41,489 bases of DNA from Mycoplasmopsis agassizii (GCF_002276225.1 NZ_NQNY01000014.1:1-41489), one strand, 5' to 3'. Positions 1-9,998 are shown, counted from the stretch's first letter. Made by a program: numbers and translations. The notes: generated by a model from the letters alone, not told the origin.

Positions 1-77
1 AATAATAAAAATGAACTTTCGAATGAAAGTCCATTAAAATAAAAATGTAAGAGTTGCAGTTATTAGAACACTCTAGG

Positions 78-104
78 AAATAGCCTCAAATGTAGGCTAT
101 TTTT
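78..104 (+). terminator. Hairpin terminator of an upstream gene
   Basis: A 9-bp perfect stem (AAATAGCCT / AGGCTATTT) with a 7-nt loop is followed by a short T-run. It probably ends a transcript entering from the left edge. No coding region is recognised in positions 1-208. Confidence 0.6.
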
Positions 105-174
105 AGTTCTGTGAGCAACTATTTTCAAAATAATTCAAAATTAATAGAAAAATCTTAATTTACAAGTTTTCTAT

Positions 175-205
175 TATAATTTACCTACAATTTTTAGTAA
201 GGAAG
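175..205 (+). promoter_or_regulatory. -10 box and ribosome binding site of the lipoprotein gene
   Basis: A perfect TATAAT lies at 175-180 and a strong AAGGAAG Shine-Dalgarno at 199-205, four bases before the ATG at 209. No convincing -35 box is seen at the usual distance, which is common in mycoplasmas. Confidence 0.6.
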
Positions 206-208
206 ACT

Positions 209-2611
209 ATGATTAAAAATAAAAGAGGAAAAAGTTTCTTAAAACTTGCATTGATTGCAAGTAGTTTTACAATTGTAGCAACAGCAATTTCATGTAGCAC
301 ACCAAGTAATCCATTGGTTCTGACTCCGATTGATATTAATGCTGCTTCAATTCTTATTAAGGCTGAAACAAGTTACAAAGTACAAGAAAGTATTATTGCT
401 AAATCACCTTCAGTTATTAAAACTGAATTAGATACACAAGAAAAATTGAGAACAGCATTCGGTTTAAACGAACTTGTATTAGGTACTTACAATTTAACTT
501 TAGCAATTAAAGATCCTGATGATGTTGAAGGTAAGTTAAAACTTTCTGTTAGAGTAGCAAATGCAACTAATGTTGATACAGCAAGTAAAGACCTAGAAAT
601 TAGTGGGTTTTTAAAATTTACTAGAATTGATCTTGATGCTATTGTTACTAAAATAAATTCAACAGTTGAAACTGCACGTGCATCAATTAGTAAAAAAATT
701 ACTAGTGAACAATTCAAAAATCTTGTTTCAGATATTTTTAAATTTGAACAATATTTCAAAGCATCAACAAATATTGATAATGTAACTTTTGAAAATTATG
801 AAGTTACAACTGAAGCGCAAAAAGCAACTATCAAATTTGAAATTAAACAGACAAATGTTCCTGCAAATAAGAAAAGTTTAAGTTTTGAATTTACTAATTT
901 TTCTGAAGTTAATCAGGATGAATTAGCAACCACAATTTACAATTCTTTAAATAATCAAACACTTGATATGGAAACATCTATAACTAGAGAAGCATTTAAA
1001 AATTCAATCATAATTGAAGAAAATCAAATCAAATTAAATGATGCTTGAAGTGATAATTTTAAAACTAAAATCGGTGAATTTAATAAGTCATTAAAATCTG
1101 TTCAAGACTTGTCTTTTAGTTTTAAAGATGAAGAAAATGATAACTTAACTTTTAGTCTAACTTATAAATTTAATGATGCCGATTATTCAGCAATTTTAAA
1201 GTTAAATAATTTCAGAACAGAAGCAGAACAAAAAGAAATTACACATAAATGAAAACTGGAAAATGACAGTGATTATAAAGCATTTTATGATGTCCTAAAT
1301 TCTATTAAAACTGCTGATTGAAATTTAAATTCAATTTGAAATAAACAAAAATATTTAAGTTATTTTGAAACCTTAAATCCTAATGGATCTATTAAATTCT
1401 TAAATACAGAAAAACTAGAAATATTTTCTAAATTTGTGATTAGCGAAAAGAGCAAAAATATTCTAAAAAATTCATTTATTAAAAACGTAACTTTAACAAA
1501 TGATAAAGATGTTTTAAGAGCAGAATTTTTTGTAATTAGTGAAAACGGATTGAATGAAAAAGTTAATGTAATTTTAAATTTTGGAGCATCTTCACCTGCA
1601 CCTGAGTTAAGTCAAACGGCAACCGAAATCATCGCATTTTTCGATACTTTCGAATCAAAATTCATTACTTTTGATATTCAGTTAAGAAGCAATAATGAAC
1701 TAGAAGTTAAATCATTTTATGAGCGAATTAAAACGCTTGAAGGCGATGTTTTATTAAATGCTTTAAAAGAAGAATCTGGTGAAGCAGGTAAGGGTAGAAT
1801 TGATCAAATTTTAGTTGATAAAACAGAGCGAGAATTACAACTAGAATTAACTGACAATAATCTAAAACTTTACCTAACATTAAAATTAAATGGACTATCT
1901 AGAAAATACATTTTTACAGTAACAGGTTTTGGTGAAGGACTAAATGATCCAAGCCAAGTTCAAACCAATTTTTCATTATGAAAATTAAAATTAGAGGTTT
2001 TCTTACTTAGAAATTTACACCTAAAACAAGGTACAGTAATTAGCAACTTTTATCAAGAACTTTTGGCTAAAAGTAGTGCTGAAAGATTAGACATAATTAA
2101 AGGTTTAATTAGTGATCAAGCAACTAAAGATTTATTTGATAAATATGATTTAAAGGTGACAACTATTTCTTATAATGCAAGTGATAAATTAACATGAAAT
2201 ATGTTAAAAGTGAACCTAGAATTTAACAACATAATTACTAATAAAAAAGAAACATTGACCTTAACTTTAGAGTCGGATTATAGTGATGTAGTTGTTTACA
2301 ATGTAATTCAAACACGTGTAAATTTCTTTGCAAATAAAACCTATACAATTGCCAAAGATGTTTCAAGTTATATTTTCAAACAAGAAATTGATAACCGTTA
2401 TACTAATGGTACATACATTATTGATGCAATTGCAATGTATTTAAACCCAAGAGATCAAGTTGAATTTAGATCGCTTGCACAGTCACCTTTTACAAAGTTT
2501 GAATTTGCAATTGATACTAAAGATAAAACAACAATCAATATGACAGTAACTGCTCAACTTGATAAAATTATTAAAACTTTTACAATTAAAATTACTGGAT
2601 TTAAAATCTAA
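209..2611 (+). CDS. Surface lipoprotein, lipoprotein-17-like repeat family (800 aa)
   Basis: Likely a lipid-anchored surface protein. The first 30 residues form a lipoprotein signal: basic start (MIKNKRGK), hydrophobic core, then the lipobox AISC with Cys at about residue 29, followed by Ser/Thr-rich sequence. The rest is a chain of modules of roughly 100-150 residues, each ending in a strand plus Gly-Phe (for example LEISGF, TVTGFG and the C-terminal KITGF), the pattern of the mycoplasma 'lipoprotein 17-related' domain. Several in-frame TGA codons (first at 1046-1048) are Trp. A strong SD precedes the ATG and a terminator follows the stop. No enzymatic motif is seen; adhesion or an immune-variable surface role is inference from the family. 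Confidence 0.8.
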
Positions 2612-2616
2612 AAATT

Positions 2617-2650
2617 ATGAACTTCAATTTAGAAGTTCATTTTTATTTTT
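2617..2650 (+). terminator. Terminator of the lipoprotein gene
   Basis: A perfect 9-bp stem ATGAACTTC / GAAGTTCAT with a 6-nt loop is followed by TTTTATTTTT, six bases after the stop codon. Confidence 0.8.
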
Positions 2651-2665
2651 GATTTTGTAATTAAA

Positions 2666-2700
2666 AAAGCAAAATAAAAATCTGCCTAGAAGCAGATTTT
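2666..2700 (-). terminator. Terminator of clpB
   Basis: Stem AAAATCTGC (2677-2685) pairs with GCAGATTTT (2692-2700). On the minus strand it lies just past the clpB stop and is followed by a T-rich tract. It converges with the lipoprotein terminator. Confidence 0.75.
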
Positions 2701-2705
2701 TTGAA

Positions 2706-4838
2706 TTAATTTGGAAGTGATTTTCTTAAAGTGAAGTTACCGTTTTCAAAGTAAACTACATAGAATAAATCTTGCTTCATTGATGTATTAACTATTTCAA
2801 AAGCAAGTAATGATTCAATTTTATCTTGAATAAAGCGTTTAATAGGTCTTGCTCCAAAGTTGTCATTGAATGCTTTTTTAAGCATTTCTTGCACCACACT
2901 TTCATCAAATGAAATGTGATAGTTATTCATAATTAAACGTTGTGCAACTTTAGCTAATTCTAACCTAGCAATTTCTTCTTTAACTTCAATTGTTAACTTA
3001 TTAAAAGTAATAATTGAATCAATTCTGTTAACAAATTCAGGTCTAAAGAATTTATTTAAAGCTTCTTGCACTTCTACTTCACTAGCACCTGCATGGGCTA
3101 ATTCAGCAGTTAAATTACTTGTCATGATGATGATTAAGTTTTTACAGTTAATTTCTCTGCCCTGTGCATCAGTTATACGACCTGAATCAAGCATTTGTAG
3201 GAAAATATTAACTACATCAGGATGAGCCTTTTCAATTTCATCAATTAATAAAATTGAATAAGGTTTTCTTCTTATTTTTTCAGTTACTTGCCCACCTGAT
3301 TCATAACCAATATAACCAGGAGGAGAACCTATAATTTTAGAAACTGAATGTTTTTCCATGTACTCTGACATGTCTAAACGAATTAGGTCATTTTCGCTTG
3401 AAAATAGTTGAGCAGCTAAGGCACGACTTAATTCTGTTTTACCAACACCTGAAGGACCTAGGAATAAAAATGAACCAATTGGCTTATTTAAGTCATTGAT
3501 ATTTGCTTTATTACGCATGATGATACGATGTATCTCTTTAATTGCTTCATCTTGACCTTTTATTGTTTTAGCCAATTCTTTGTCAAGATTGAGAATTTTT
3601 TCGCGTTCATCTTTTAATAATTTTGTTGCAGGAATGCCTGTTCAGTTAGAAATTACGATCATAATTTCTTCACGAGTTACCTTATTTTTAATCAGTCTTT
3701 CTTCACTATTTTCTAAGGTTTTTTCTAGTTCAAGTTTTTCTTGCTCTAGTTTAGGAATATCTCGATATTTGATTTCAGCAGTCTTTCCATAATCAGCAAT
3801 ACTGTTATAGTAGTCCATTTGATGGTTTAAATCGTATAGTCTTTCTTGATATTCAGCTAGTTTATCCATTTTAGATTTAGCTGCTTTTCAAGCTTTTTCC
3901 TGAGTTGAAAAAGTCTCGTTTAACTTAGTTAATTCAGTATTAATTTCCTTAATACGTTTTTCATGTTTAGTACTATCGCTTGAATTTAAAGCAACTTTTT
4001 CCATTTCTAAACGAGCAATTTTTTCTTTAATTTCAATTAAAGGTAGAGGCTCATAATTCATCTCAACTTTAATTGCTGAAGCAGCTTCATCAACTAAATC
4101 AATTGCCTTATCAGGTAAAAAGCGATCGGCGATATAACGGTCTGACATTTGCGCAGCAGCCACTAATGCTTCATCATCAATTTTAACTTTATGAAATGAT
4201 TCAAAACGATCTTTGATCCCTCTTAAAATTGTAATTGTGTCAGTAACTGATGATTCATTGATTAAAATTTTTTGCATTCTTCTTTCAAATGCAGGGTCAG
4301 TTTCAATGTATTTTTTATACTCTTTTAAAGTTGTTGCACCAATCATATGCATTTGTCCTCTAGCTAGCATTGGCTTTAACATCTGTGCTGCATCAAGTCC
4401 TGATTCAGCACTGTTTTTACCCATACCGTTTAACATATGAATCTCATCAATAAATACAATAATGTTGCCATTTGCTTCATTAATTTCTTTTAATAGGTCT
4501 TTCATACGCTTTTCAAATTGACCTTGATAAGAAGCACCTGCGATAATTGATGCTAGATCAATTTCATAAACTTCTTTACCTAATAAATCAATAGGAACTT
4601 GCTTTTCAACAATTTTTCTTGCTAAACCTTCAACTAAAGCAGTCTTACCAACTCCAGGATCTCCCACTAAAACTGGGTTATTTTTGCTTTTTCTGCTCAA
4701 AATTCTAATAATTTCACGAATTTCACTGTCTCTGTTAATAACTGGCTCAAGTTTATTGTCTCTTGCTAGTTGAGTTAAGTTACGAGCATATTTTTCTAAA
4801 GGTTTACGATTATCTGTTTCTGTAAATGTTGCGTTCAT
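2706..4838 (-). CDS. clpB: ATP-dependent disaggregase ClpB (710 aa)
   Basis: Cytosolic AAA+ chaperone that pulls polypeptides out of aggregates, working with DnaK. Two nucleotide-binding domains are visible: NBD1 with Walker A GDPGVGKT (about residues 59-66), Walker B VFIDEIH and the sensor GATT; NBD2 with GPSGVGKT (about 461-468), Walker B LLIDEIEKA and the C-terminal segment NFGARPIKRFI. A coiled-coil middle domain lies at about 290-410. The N-terminal substrate domain is absent, so the protein is short (about 710 against about 860 residues), as in other mycoplasma ClpB proteins. In-frame TGA codons are Trp; one gives the conserved WTGIP motif just before NBD2. The start is preceded by AAGGAGAAAA. 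A CIRCE operator upstream indicates HrcA-controlled heat-shock expression. Confidence 0.95.
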
Positions 4839-4874
4839 GTTTTCTCCTTAATAATTTTATCTAATAAAAGTATT

Positions 4875-4901
4875 TTAGCACTCTAATGCCTAGAGTGCTA
4901 A
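4875..4901 (-). promoter_or_regulatory. CIRCE heat-shock operator (HrcA site)
   Basis: TTAGCACTC - 9 nt - GAGTGCTAA, an exact match to the CIRCE consensus, 37 bp upstream of the clpB start. HrcA binding here is established in Firmicutes and mycoplasmas. It sits between the 3' end of the regulator gene and clpB, so clpB has its own promoter. Confidence 0.95.
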
Positions 4902-4914
4902 AAATTAAATAAAA

Positions 4915-5748
4915 TTATTTTCCGTTGATTCAAGTATCTTTAAAATTGTCATAAAGATCCTGATTATTAACGTTTTTAAGGATTAATGTCTCCTCAAGAA
5001 CTTTCAAAATAATATCGCCATAAAATAGTTGCGCAACACGACTAGATAAAGCATTCACACGGCGTTCTTGGCTAAGTGAAGCAAATCTAAGAACAAGGCG
5101 ATTTTCAGTATTAGTGATCTTAGTATTTTCAGTTATTAATAAAACTTTAATTTTGAATTTTTCTGCAATTTGAATAATGTAGCGATTTTCTTTTGAAGAA
5201 ACAGTTTTAGAAAACATGATGCACATGGTTTCTTGAAGATATTTATTTCTTAAGGATAAAATAACTTCATGTACGCTATTTGAAACGTGACTTTCAAAAC
5301 CTAAAGTAGCAAGTCCTTGCCCTAATTCTCTAGCAACTGAATAGGATGAATGAATTCCAAAAACTAAAATACTTTTAGTTTTATAAATTCATTTAATTGA
5401 TTTTTCAAGTAGTTCAATATTGATCATTTCATAATTATTTTTAATTGCAAAATAATAATGGTTAAAAACCTGATTAGCTTTTTTTACTAGTCCACTCATT
5501 TGGTCATCGGGAGAATGAGTGGCAATTGATGTATTTAATTCTGCTACATAAATTTTGAAAGATTGATAGTTGTTGTGGTTTAGTTTTTTAACTAGTCTAG
5601 AAACTGAACCTGTTGCAATTTTTAATTCATCTGCAAGTTGGTTAATAGGCATTTTTAAAAATGTCTCAGTGTTATGTTCGATAAAATCTAACAGGATAAT
5701 TTCGTTTTTACTTAACTTGATCCCGTCACGATTAGTTAATTTAATCAT
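4915..5748 (-). CDS. RpiR/MurR-family transcriptional regulator, probable sialate regulator (277 aa)
   Basis: Probable sugar-phosphate-sensing DNA-binding protein. The N-terminal 80 residues form the RpiR helix-turn-helix (LSKNEIILLDFI..., then INQLADELKIATGSVSRLVKKL, a winged-helix region typical of the family). The C-terminal half is a SIS sugar-isomerase-fold domain: SILVFGIHSS at about residues 124-133, later RYIIQIAEKFKIKVLLITE. Two TGA codons (5389-5391, 4930-4932) are Trp; the true stop is TAA at 4915-4917. It is divergent from the nan cluster, and two palindromes lie in the shared intergenic region. RpiR regulators control sialate genes in other bacteria, so local control of nanE onward, with ManNAc-6-P or another intermediate as ligand, is the best inference. 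Confidence 0.8.
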
Positions 5749-5772
5749 ATTTGGATACCTCTTTTTTGCTTT

Positions 5773-5795
5773 AAACTTGAAATTATTTCAAGTTT
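5773..5795. promoter_or_regulatory. Candidate operator palindrome 1
   Basis: Perfect inverted repeat: arms AAACTTGAAA and TTTCAAGTTT with a 3-nt centre. It lies 25 bp upstream of the RpiR-type regulator start, in the divergent intergenic region with nanE. There is no T-run, so an operator is more likely than a terminator. Confidence 0.6.
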
Positions 5796-5797
5796 TT

Positions 5798-5818
5798 AAA
5801 TATTTATCCTAAATATTT
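5798..5818. promoter_or_regulatory. Candidate operator palindrome 2
   Basis: Second perfect inverted repeat: arms AAATATTTA and TAAATATTT with a TCC centre. Its centre is 24 bp from that of the first palindrome. It is A/T only in the arms, so chance is harder to exclude. Confidence 0.4.
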
Positions 5819-5936
5819 TAAATTAATTATAAAAAAATTTTTATTTTTTATTTATTAAAGTTAATTGAATGATAATTAAAAGGAAAGGGGGATGATATAG
5901 ATTAATAAAGGAAAAGTTAAAAATTTATATTGAAAT

Positions 5937-6638
5937 ATGAAAAATAAACTAAACAAGCCAAGTTTTCAGTTTTTTGTTTCTTGTCAGGCTCTCGAAGATG
6001 AACCTTTATTTGGAAAAACGACAATGCTTAAAATGGCAACAGCCGCAATTCTAGGTGGTGCTGATGGCATCAGAACTAGCCAGATAAATAACATTAACCT
6101 TATTAAAAAGAATTTCCCACAGGTACCTTTAATCGGTTTAATTAAAAGAGAATACGATAATAGTGATGTCTACATTAGTGCGACTTTAAAAGAGCTTAAA
6201 GCCTTAATGAGAACTGAAGCTGAGTATCTAGCAGTTGATGCAACGATGCGTAAGCGGCCTAAAGAAACCTTAGAAGAATTAGTTACTTACTTTAATACTA
6301 ACAATCATAAGCAACAAATTTTGCTCGCTGATTGTTCAACCATTGAAGATGTAAAAAATGCCTTAAAACTAGGTATTAAATACATTGCAACTACTTTAAG
6401 AGGGGCAACAACTGAAACCAAACAATTTTCAAATACTGAAAATGATTACCAATTTATTAAAGATTGCGAAAAACTTGTTCATCAAAATGGAGCTTTTTTA
6501 ATTGCAGAAGGTGGACTTAATCATCCAAAAGATTTAAAAGCAGCCAAAGCAATCGGTTGTGATTTTGCAGTTGTTGGATCAGCAATTACAAGACCACGAT
6601 TTATTACAAGGCAATTTATCAAAGAATCCAGCATATAA
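5937..6638 (+). CDS. nanE: N-acylglucosamine-6-phosphate 2-epimerase NanE (233 aa)
   Basis: Converts ManNAc-6-P to GlcNAc-6-P in the cytosol, the third step of sialic acid breakdown. It is a TIM barrel with the family landmarks FVSCQALEDEPL near the N-terminus, GGADGIRT, PLIGLIKREY, LLADCSTIEDVKNAL and the C-terminal phosphate-binding FLIAEGGLNHP ... GCDFAVVGSAITRP. Length is normal. It is the first gene of the nan cluster. The only clear SD-like sequence (AAGGAAAA, 5908-5915) is 21 bases from the ATG, but no closer ATG/GTG/TTG is in frame and the homologous N-terminus supports this start. nagB follows 11 bp downstream. Confidence 0.93.
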   Translation: MKNKLNKPSFQFFVSCQALEDEPLFGKTTMLKMATAAILGGADGIRTSQINNINLIKKNFPQVPLIGLIKREYDNSDVYISATLKELKALMRTEAEYLAVDATMRKRPKETLEELVTYFNTNNHKQQILLADCSTIEDVKNALKLGIKYIATTLRGATTETKQFSNTENDYQFIKDCEKLVHQNGAFLIAEGGLNHPKDLKAAKAIGCDFAVVGSAITRPRFITRQFIKESSI

Positions 6639-6649
6639 GACGGGGTACA

Positions 6650-7396
6650 ATGAAAATAGAAGTATATAAAAACTATGAATTAATGAGCGAAAGAGCTGCA
6701 GAGATTATTACTAATTTAGTAATGGAAAAACCTGATGCAAAAATTGTTTTTGCAACAGGCAATACCCCAGTTGCTACTTATGAAAAGTTAGTACGTAACT
6801 ATCAAAAAAACTTAGTTTTTTTTGAAGAAGTAAAGTCATTTAACCTAGATGAATATGTAGGTTTAGATGAAACTGACAAGCACTCTTTTAGATATTTTAT
6901 GAACAAACATTTGTTTGATCATATTAATATCAAAAAACGCAATATTGCGTTTCCTAAAGCAATCGATATGTCACTTGAAGCATTAAATAAATATGATCGA
7001 AAAATTGATAAAGTCAAAACTTTTGACTTATTAATTATGGGAATAGGTACAAATGGGCATATTGCCTTTAATGAACCTTATACTGATTGAGATCTTAGAA
7101 CCCATTTTGTCTCTTTAGATCGTAATACTCTAAAAGACAATTTTGGTGATGAAAACGCACGCATTAACCGTGCAATTACAATGGGCATATCTGATATTTT
7201 AAAAGCTAAACAAATTATTGTTTTAGCAAATGGCAGTAAAAAAGCCAAAATAGTAAAAACTATTTTAAACGCTAAAGTAGGTGATTTAAAAATCCCTGCA
7301 ACTGCTTTACAACAACATAAAAACGTTACACTTATTCTAGATCAAGAAAGTGCAGCGGGAATAGAGGCCAAAAATGATTATCGACAAGTTGAGTAA
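6650..7396 (+). CDS. nagB: Glucosamine-6-phosphate deaminase NagB (248 aa)
   Basis: Converts GlcN-6-P to fructose-6-P and ammonium, feeding amino sugars into glycolysis. Motifs: FATGNTPVATYEKL (phosphate loop), SFNLDEYVGL with the catalytic Asp/Glu, and GIGTNGHIAFNEP with the active-site His at residue 137. One in-frame TGA (7088-7090) is Trp. Length is normal for the short Gram-positive type. The last 23 bases overlap the next gene, implying translational coupling. The upstream partner reaction (NagA, GlcNAc-6-P deacetylase) is not encoded in this window. Confidence 0.93.
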
Positions 7397-7838
7397 TTTA
7401 TCAAGATATAAAAGTATTGATAAAAACTTTGCTAAAGCCGTGGAATATATTGAAAAAACTGACCTATCAAAATTAGGTTATGGAAAATTCGAAATTTCAG
7501 GTTCAGACATCTTCTTATTAAAAATGGAAGTTGATACATATGACTATGAATCTTCACAATATGAAGTTCATAACGTTTATGCAGACTTACATATTTCTCA
7601 AGATTCTGATGAAGTGCACTTCTTTGAAAGAGGTGAACTAATGGAGCGTACCAAAATGGAGTACGACAAAAATGGTGATGTTGCTTTATATGAACTTGAT
7701 TCAACTAGAAATAAATTGCAACCTCTTGTAGGTGAATTTATTTTCTTTTGACCAGGTGAAGCGCACGCACCTAAAACAACTGATAAGATCCGTAAAATGG
7801 ATAAAATCATTATCAAAATTAATACAGAAAAAAGATAG
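7374..7838 (+). CDS. nanQ: YhcH/YjgK/YiaL-family protein, probable N-acetylneuraminate anomerase NanQ (154 aa)
   Basis: Small cupin-fold protein (DUF386 family). E. coli YhcH (NanQ) is reported to speed the anomerisation of sialic acid released by lyase or entering the cell; the placement between nagB and nanA supports that role here. Features: VHNVYADLHI with the metal-ligand His region in the first half, and the family signature FFWPGEAHAPK, which contains a TGA-encoded Trp, near residues 125-135. Length matches the family (about 150 aa). It starts inside nagB and ends nine bases before nanA. Function is inferred from family and context. Confidence 0.8.
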
Positions 7839-7847
7839 GAAAATTCT

Positions 7848-8741
7848 ATGAAAAATAAAAAATACAGTGGTTTATTTGCAGCAATGATCACTCCTTTTGA
7901 TGAAAAAGGTAAAGTAAAATTTGATGCCATCCCTTCAATTGTTAAATATATGATCGAAGTACAAAAACTAGATGGTCTTTATGTTACAGGTTCAACTGGA
8001 GAATTTTTATTAATTTCAGTTGAAGATCGTAAAAAAATCTTTGATATCGTTGCTAAAGAAGCAAAAGGTAAAATTACTTTAATTGCCCAAGTAGGAACAT
8101 TAAATTTCGACGAAATTTTAGACATGGCACACCATGCTAAAAAAGCAGGATTTGATGCTATTAGTGCAATTAGTCCTTACTATTTTGGCTTTAGTTTTGA
8201 TGAAATTAAAAACTACTATCAAAGCATTTCCGACAATGTCGACATTGACTTATTCCCTTATTATTTACCTCAATATGCAGGTGGAAAAATGTCAGCATCA
8301 CAATTTAGTCAGATCTTAAAAATCAAAAACGTAGTTGGTGTTAAATATTCAGCAGGGGATCCATTTATGTTTGAAAGACTTATTAACAGTGACCCTGATA
8401 AAGTTTACTTCTGAGGTAGCGATGAAGTTTTAATCTATGGAGCAGTAATTGGAGCAGATGGTTATATCGGTTCAACTTATAATGCTAATGGATTAGGAGC
8501 ACGCCGTATTTTAGAAGCTTATGAAGCTCGAGATTTTGTTAGAGCTAGAGAATTAATTCACGAATACAATGACTATGTTGAAGATGTTGTAGGTAATGGT
8601 TTAATGACAACCTTAAAAGCTTTATTACGTCTAGATGGGCTTGATGCAGGAATTAGTAAACATCCTTTTGCTAAAAAAGATGACGATGCATTACTAAAAA
8701 GAGCACGAGAAATTAAATCTAAATATCTAGATAAAAAATAA
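7848..8741 (+). CDS. nanA: N-acetylneuraminate lyase NanA (297 aa)
   Basis: Cleaves sialic acid (Neu5Ac) to ManNAc and pyruvate. It is a dihydrodipicolinate-synthase-type TIM barrel: AAMITPFDEKG at the start, YVTGSTGEFLLIS carrying the carboxylate-binding GSTGE, the Tyr region FPYYLPQYAG, and the Schiff-base Lys at residue 166 in VVGVKYS. GSTGE and overall length (about 295 aa) favour lyase over DapA. A TGA at 8412-8414 is Trp (YFWGSDE). SD AGGAAA precedes the ATG. A hairpin follows, which may partly separate it from nanK. Confidence 0.93.
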
Positions 8742-8751
8742 ACTAAAATTT

Positions 8752-8779
8752 AATAAGGAATTGCAAAATTCCTTATTTT
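8752..8779 (+). terminator. Hairpin between nanA and nanK
   Basis: An 11-bp perfect stem (8752-8762 with 8767-8777, core TAAGGAATT / AATTCCTTA) and a GCAA loop are followed by a short T/A stretch. It may end part of the nan transcripts so that nanK is made at a lower level. Confidence 0.65.
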
Positions 8780-8804
8780 ATAAAATTAAAAAAATGAGTA
8801 AAAA

Positions 8805-9656
8805 ATGAAACATGTATTAGCTTTTGATATCGGTGGTACCCATATCAAATACGGTGTGATTAATGAAAAACTAGAATTTAAAGTTAAAAATTTTATTGTC
8901 ACTAAAATTGAAACTATCATTGAAGATTTGCTTGATATTGCTTTAAGTATTTTAAAGCAATATCCTGAAATTAAAGATATAGCAATTTCTTCGACAGGCA
9001 TAGTTGATTCAAAAACTAAAAAAATTATTAATGCTAATGGTGATTTTAAAAACTATATTGGTACTGATTTTAAAGTAATTGAAGAAAACTTAAATGTTAA
9101 TTTAATTTTATTAAATGATGCCAACGCAGCAGCATATGCTGAAGTTGAAAATAGTGATGAGCGTTTTGCCATGATTACTTTTGGTACAGGTGTAGGTGCA
9201 GGGATAGTTTTTAATAAAACTTTGCAAGTATCGAAAAATGGTTTTGATGGAGAATTTGGCTATTTAATTCATAATCATAAAATGGTTAATGATTCACTTA
9301 GTTTTAGTAAGTTTAATGAACTTAGTAAACAAAAATTTAACTTTGACTCTAATAGCACTAACGAGTTTAAAAATTCCTATTTAACTAACCATGAATTTAA
9401 AACCTTTGTTGATAACTATCTAGATGAAATTGCTAGTTTTTTATTTAACATCATCGTAACATTAAACTTAGACAAAATCTATATTGGTGGTGGCATTAAT
9501 CATATTAGTCATGAAGCAAAACAAGCTTTAATCAACAAATACAATGCTTTAAAAAATAAGACATTTTTTAAAGCAGACATTGTTTTTTCTAACCATGGAA
9601 ATTCTGCCGCTTTAATCGGTTTAGCAAAGCAAATTTTGCACAGTAAAAAATCTTAA
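8805..9656 (+). CDS. nanK: ROK-family kinase, probable N-acetylmannosamine kinase NanK (283 aa)
   Basis: Probably phosphorylates ManNAc to ManNAc-6-P, linking NanA and NanE. The ROK/actin-like fold is clear: phosphate-1 loop FDIGGTHIKYGV (residues 6-17), ISSTGIVD, ILLNDANAAAYAE with the catalytic Asp, and ITFGTGVGAGIV (phosphate-2). The usual ROK zinc motif CxCGxxGC after GEFGH is missing: here GEFGYLIHN is followed by a Cys-free stretch. Substrate is assigned from context. There is no good SD; a short ATG frame at 8794 overlaps the start in another frame, so initiation may be weak. Confidence 0.82.
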   Translation: MKHVLAFDIGGTHIKYGVINEKLEFKVKNFIVTKIETIIEDLLDIALSILKQYPEIKDIAISSTGIVDSKTKKIINANGDFKNYIGTDFKVIEENLNVNLILLNDANAAAYAEVENSDERFAMITFGTGVGAGIVFNKTLQVSKNGFDGEFGYLIHNHKMVNDSLSFSKFNELSKQKFNFDSNSTNEFKNSYLTNHEFKTFVDNYLDEIASFLFNIIVTLNLDKIYIGGGINHISHEAKQALINKYNALKNKTFFKADIVFSNHGNSAALIGLAKQILHSKKS

Positions 9657-9661
9657 AATTT

Positions 9662-9690
9662 TTTACAATTTTAAAAGTTATGTATATAAT
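9662..9690 (+). promoter_or_regulatory. Promoter of the tRNA-Leu/Lys unit
   Basis: TTTACA (9662-9667), a 17-bp spacer, and TATAAT (9685-9690): the clearest sigma-70-type promoter in the window, 30 bp before tRNA-Leu(TAA). It overlaps the A/T hairpin just after nanK. Confidence 0.75.
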
Positions 9691-9720
9691 TAAAAAGCCT
9701 TTAAAACAATAAGGCTGTAA

Positions 9721-9807
9721 GCCCGGGTGGCGAAATAGGTAGACGCAAGGGACTTAAAATCCCTCGGTAGCAATACTGTGCTGGTTCAAGTCCAGTTCCG
9801 GGTACCA
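9721..9807 (+). tRNA. tRNA-Leu (anticodon TAA)
   Basis: Cloverleaf with anticodon stem AGGGA / TCCCT around loop CTTAAAA, a variable arm, T-arm CTGG-TTCAAGT-CCAG and encoded CCA. The long variable arm fits a class II Leu tRNA. It is cotranscribed with tRNA-Lys three bases downstream. Confidence 0.95.
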
Positions 9808-9810
9808 AAA

Positions 9811-9885
9811 GCGTCGTTAGCTCAGAGGTAGAGCAAATGGCTTTTAACCATTGGGTCATAGGTTCAAATCCTATACGATGCACCA
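9811..9885 (+). tRNA. tRNA-Lys (anticodon TTT)
   Basis: Anticodon stem AATGG / CCATT around loop CTTTTAA gives TTT. Acceptor GCGTCGT pairs with ACGATGC (one G-U), the T-loop is TTCAAAT, and CCA is encoded. Confidence 0.95.
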
Positions 9886-9903
9886 TATCATTTTAATGAT
9901 CAC

Positions 9904-9932
9904 AAAATGTCCTTTAACTAGGACATTTTTTT
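9904..9932 (+). terminator. Terminator of the tRNA-Leu/Lys unit
   Basis: Stem AAAATGTCC / GGACATTTT with an 8-nt loop runs into a T-run, 19 bp after tRNA-Lys. Confidence 0.85.
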
Positions 9933-9998
9933 ATTGTTTTTATGGTGTTTAGAATAATTCTTTCTAAAAATATGTTAAACTAATTTAGTTGAAAAAAT

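Noticed and set aside
209..2611. Apparent chain of broken genes separated by TGA codons
   Set aside because: TGA is Trp here. The pieces are in one frame and make one protein; the same holds for clpB, glyA, metK, ktrB, plsX, fakA, der and others.
3580..3792. Plus-strand 70-codon frame within clpB
   Set aside because: Antisense to the conserved ClpB middle region; no supporting signals.
9701..9886. Minus-strand 61-codon frame
   Set aside because: It lies entirely across tRNA-Leu and tRNA-Lys, a common artefact.
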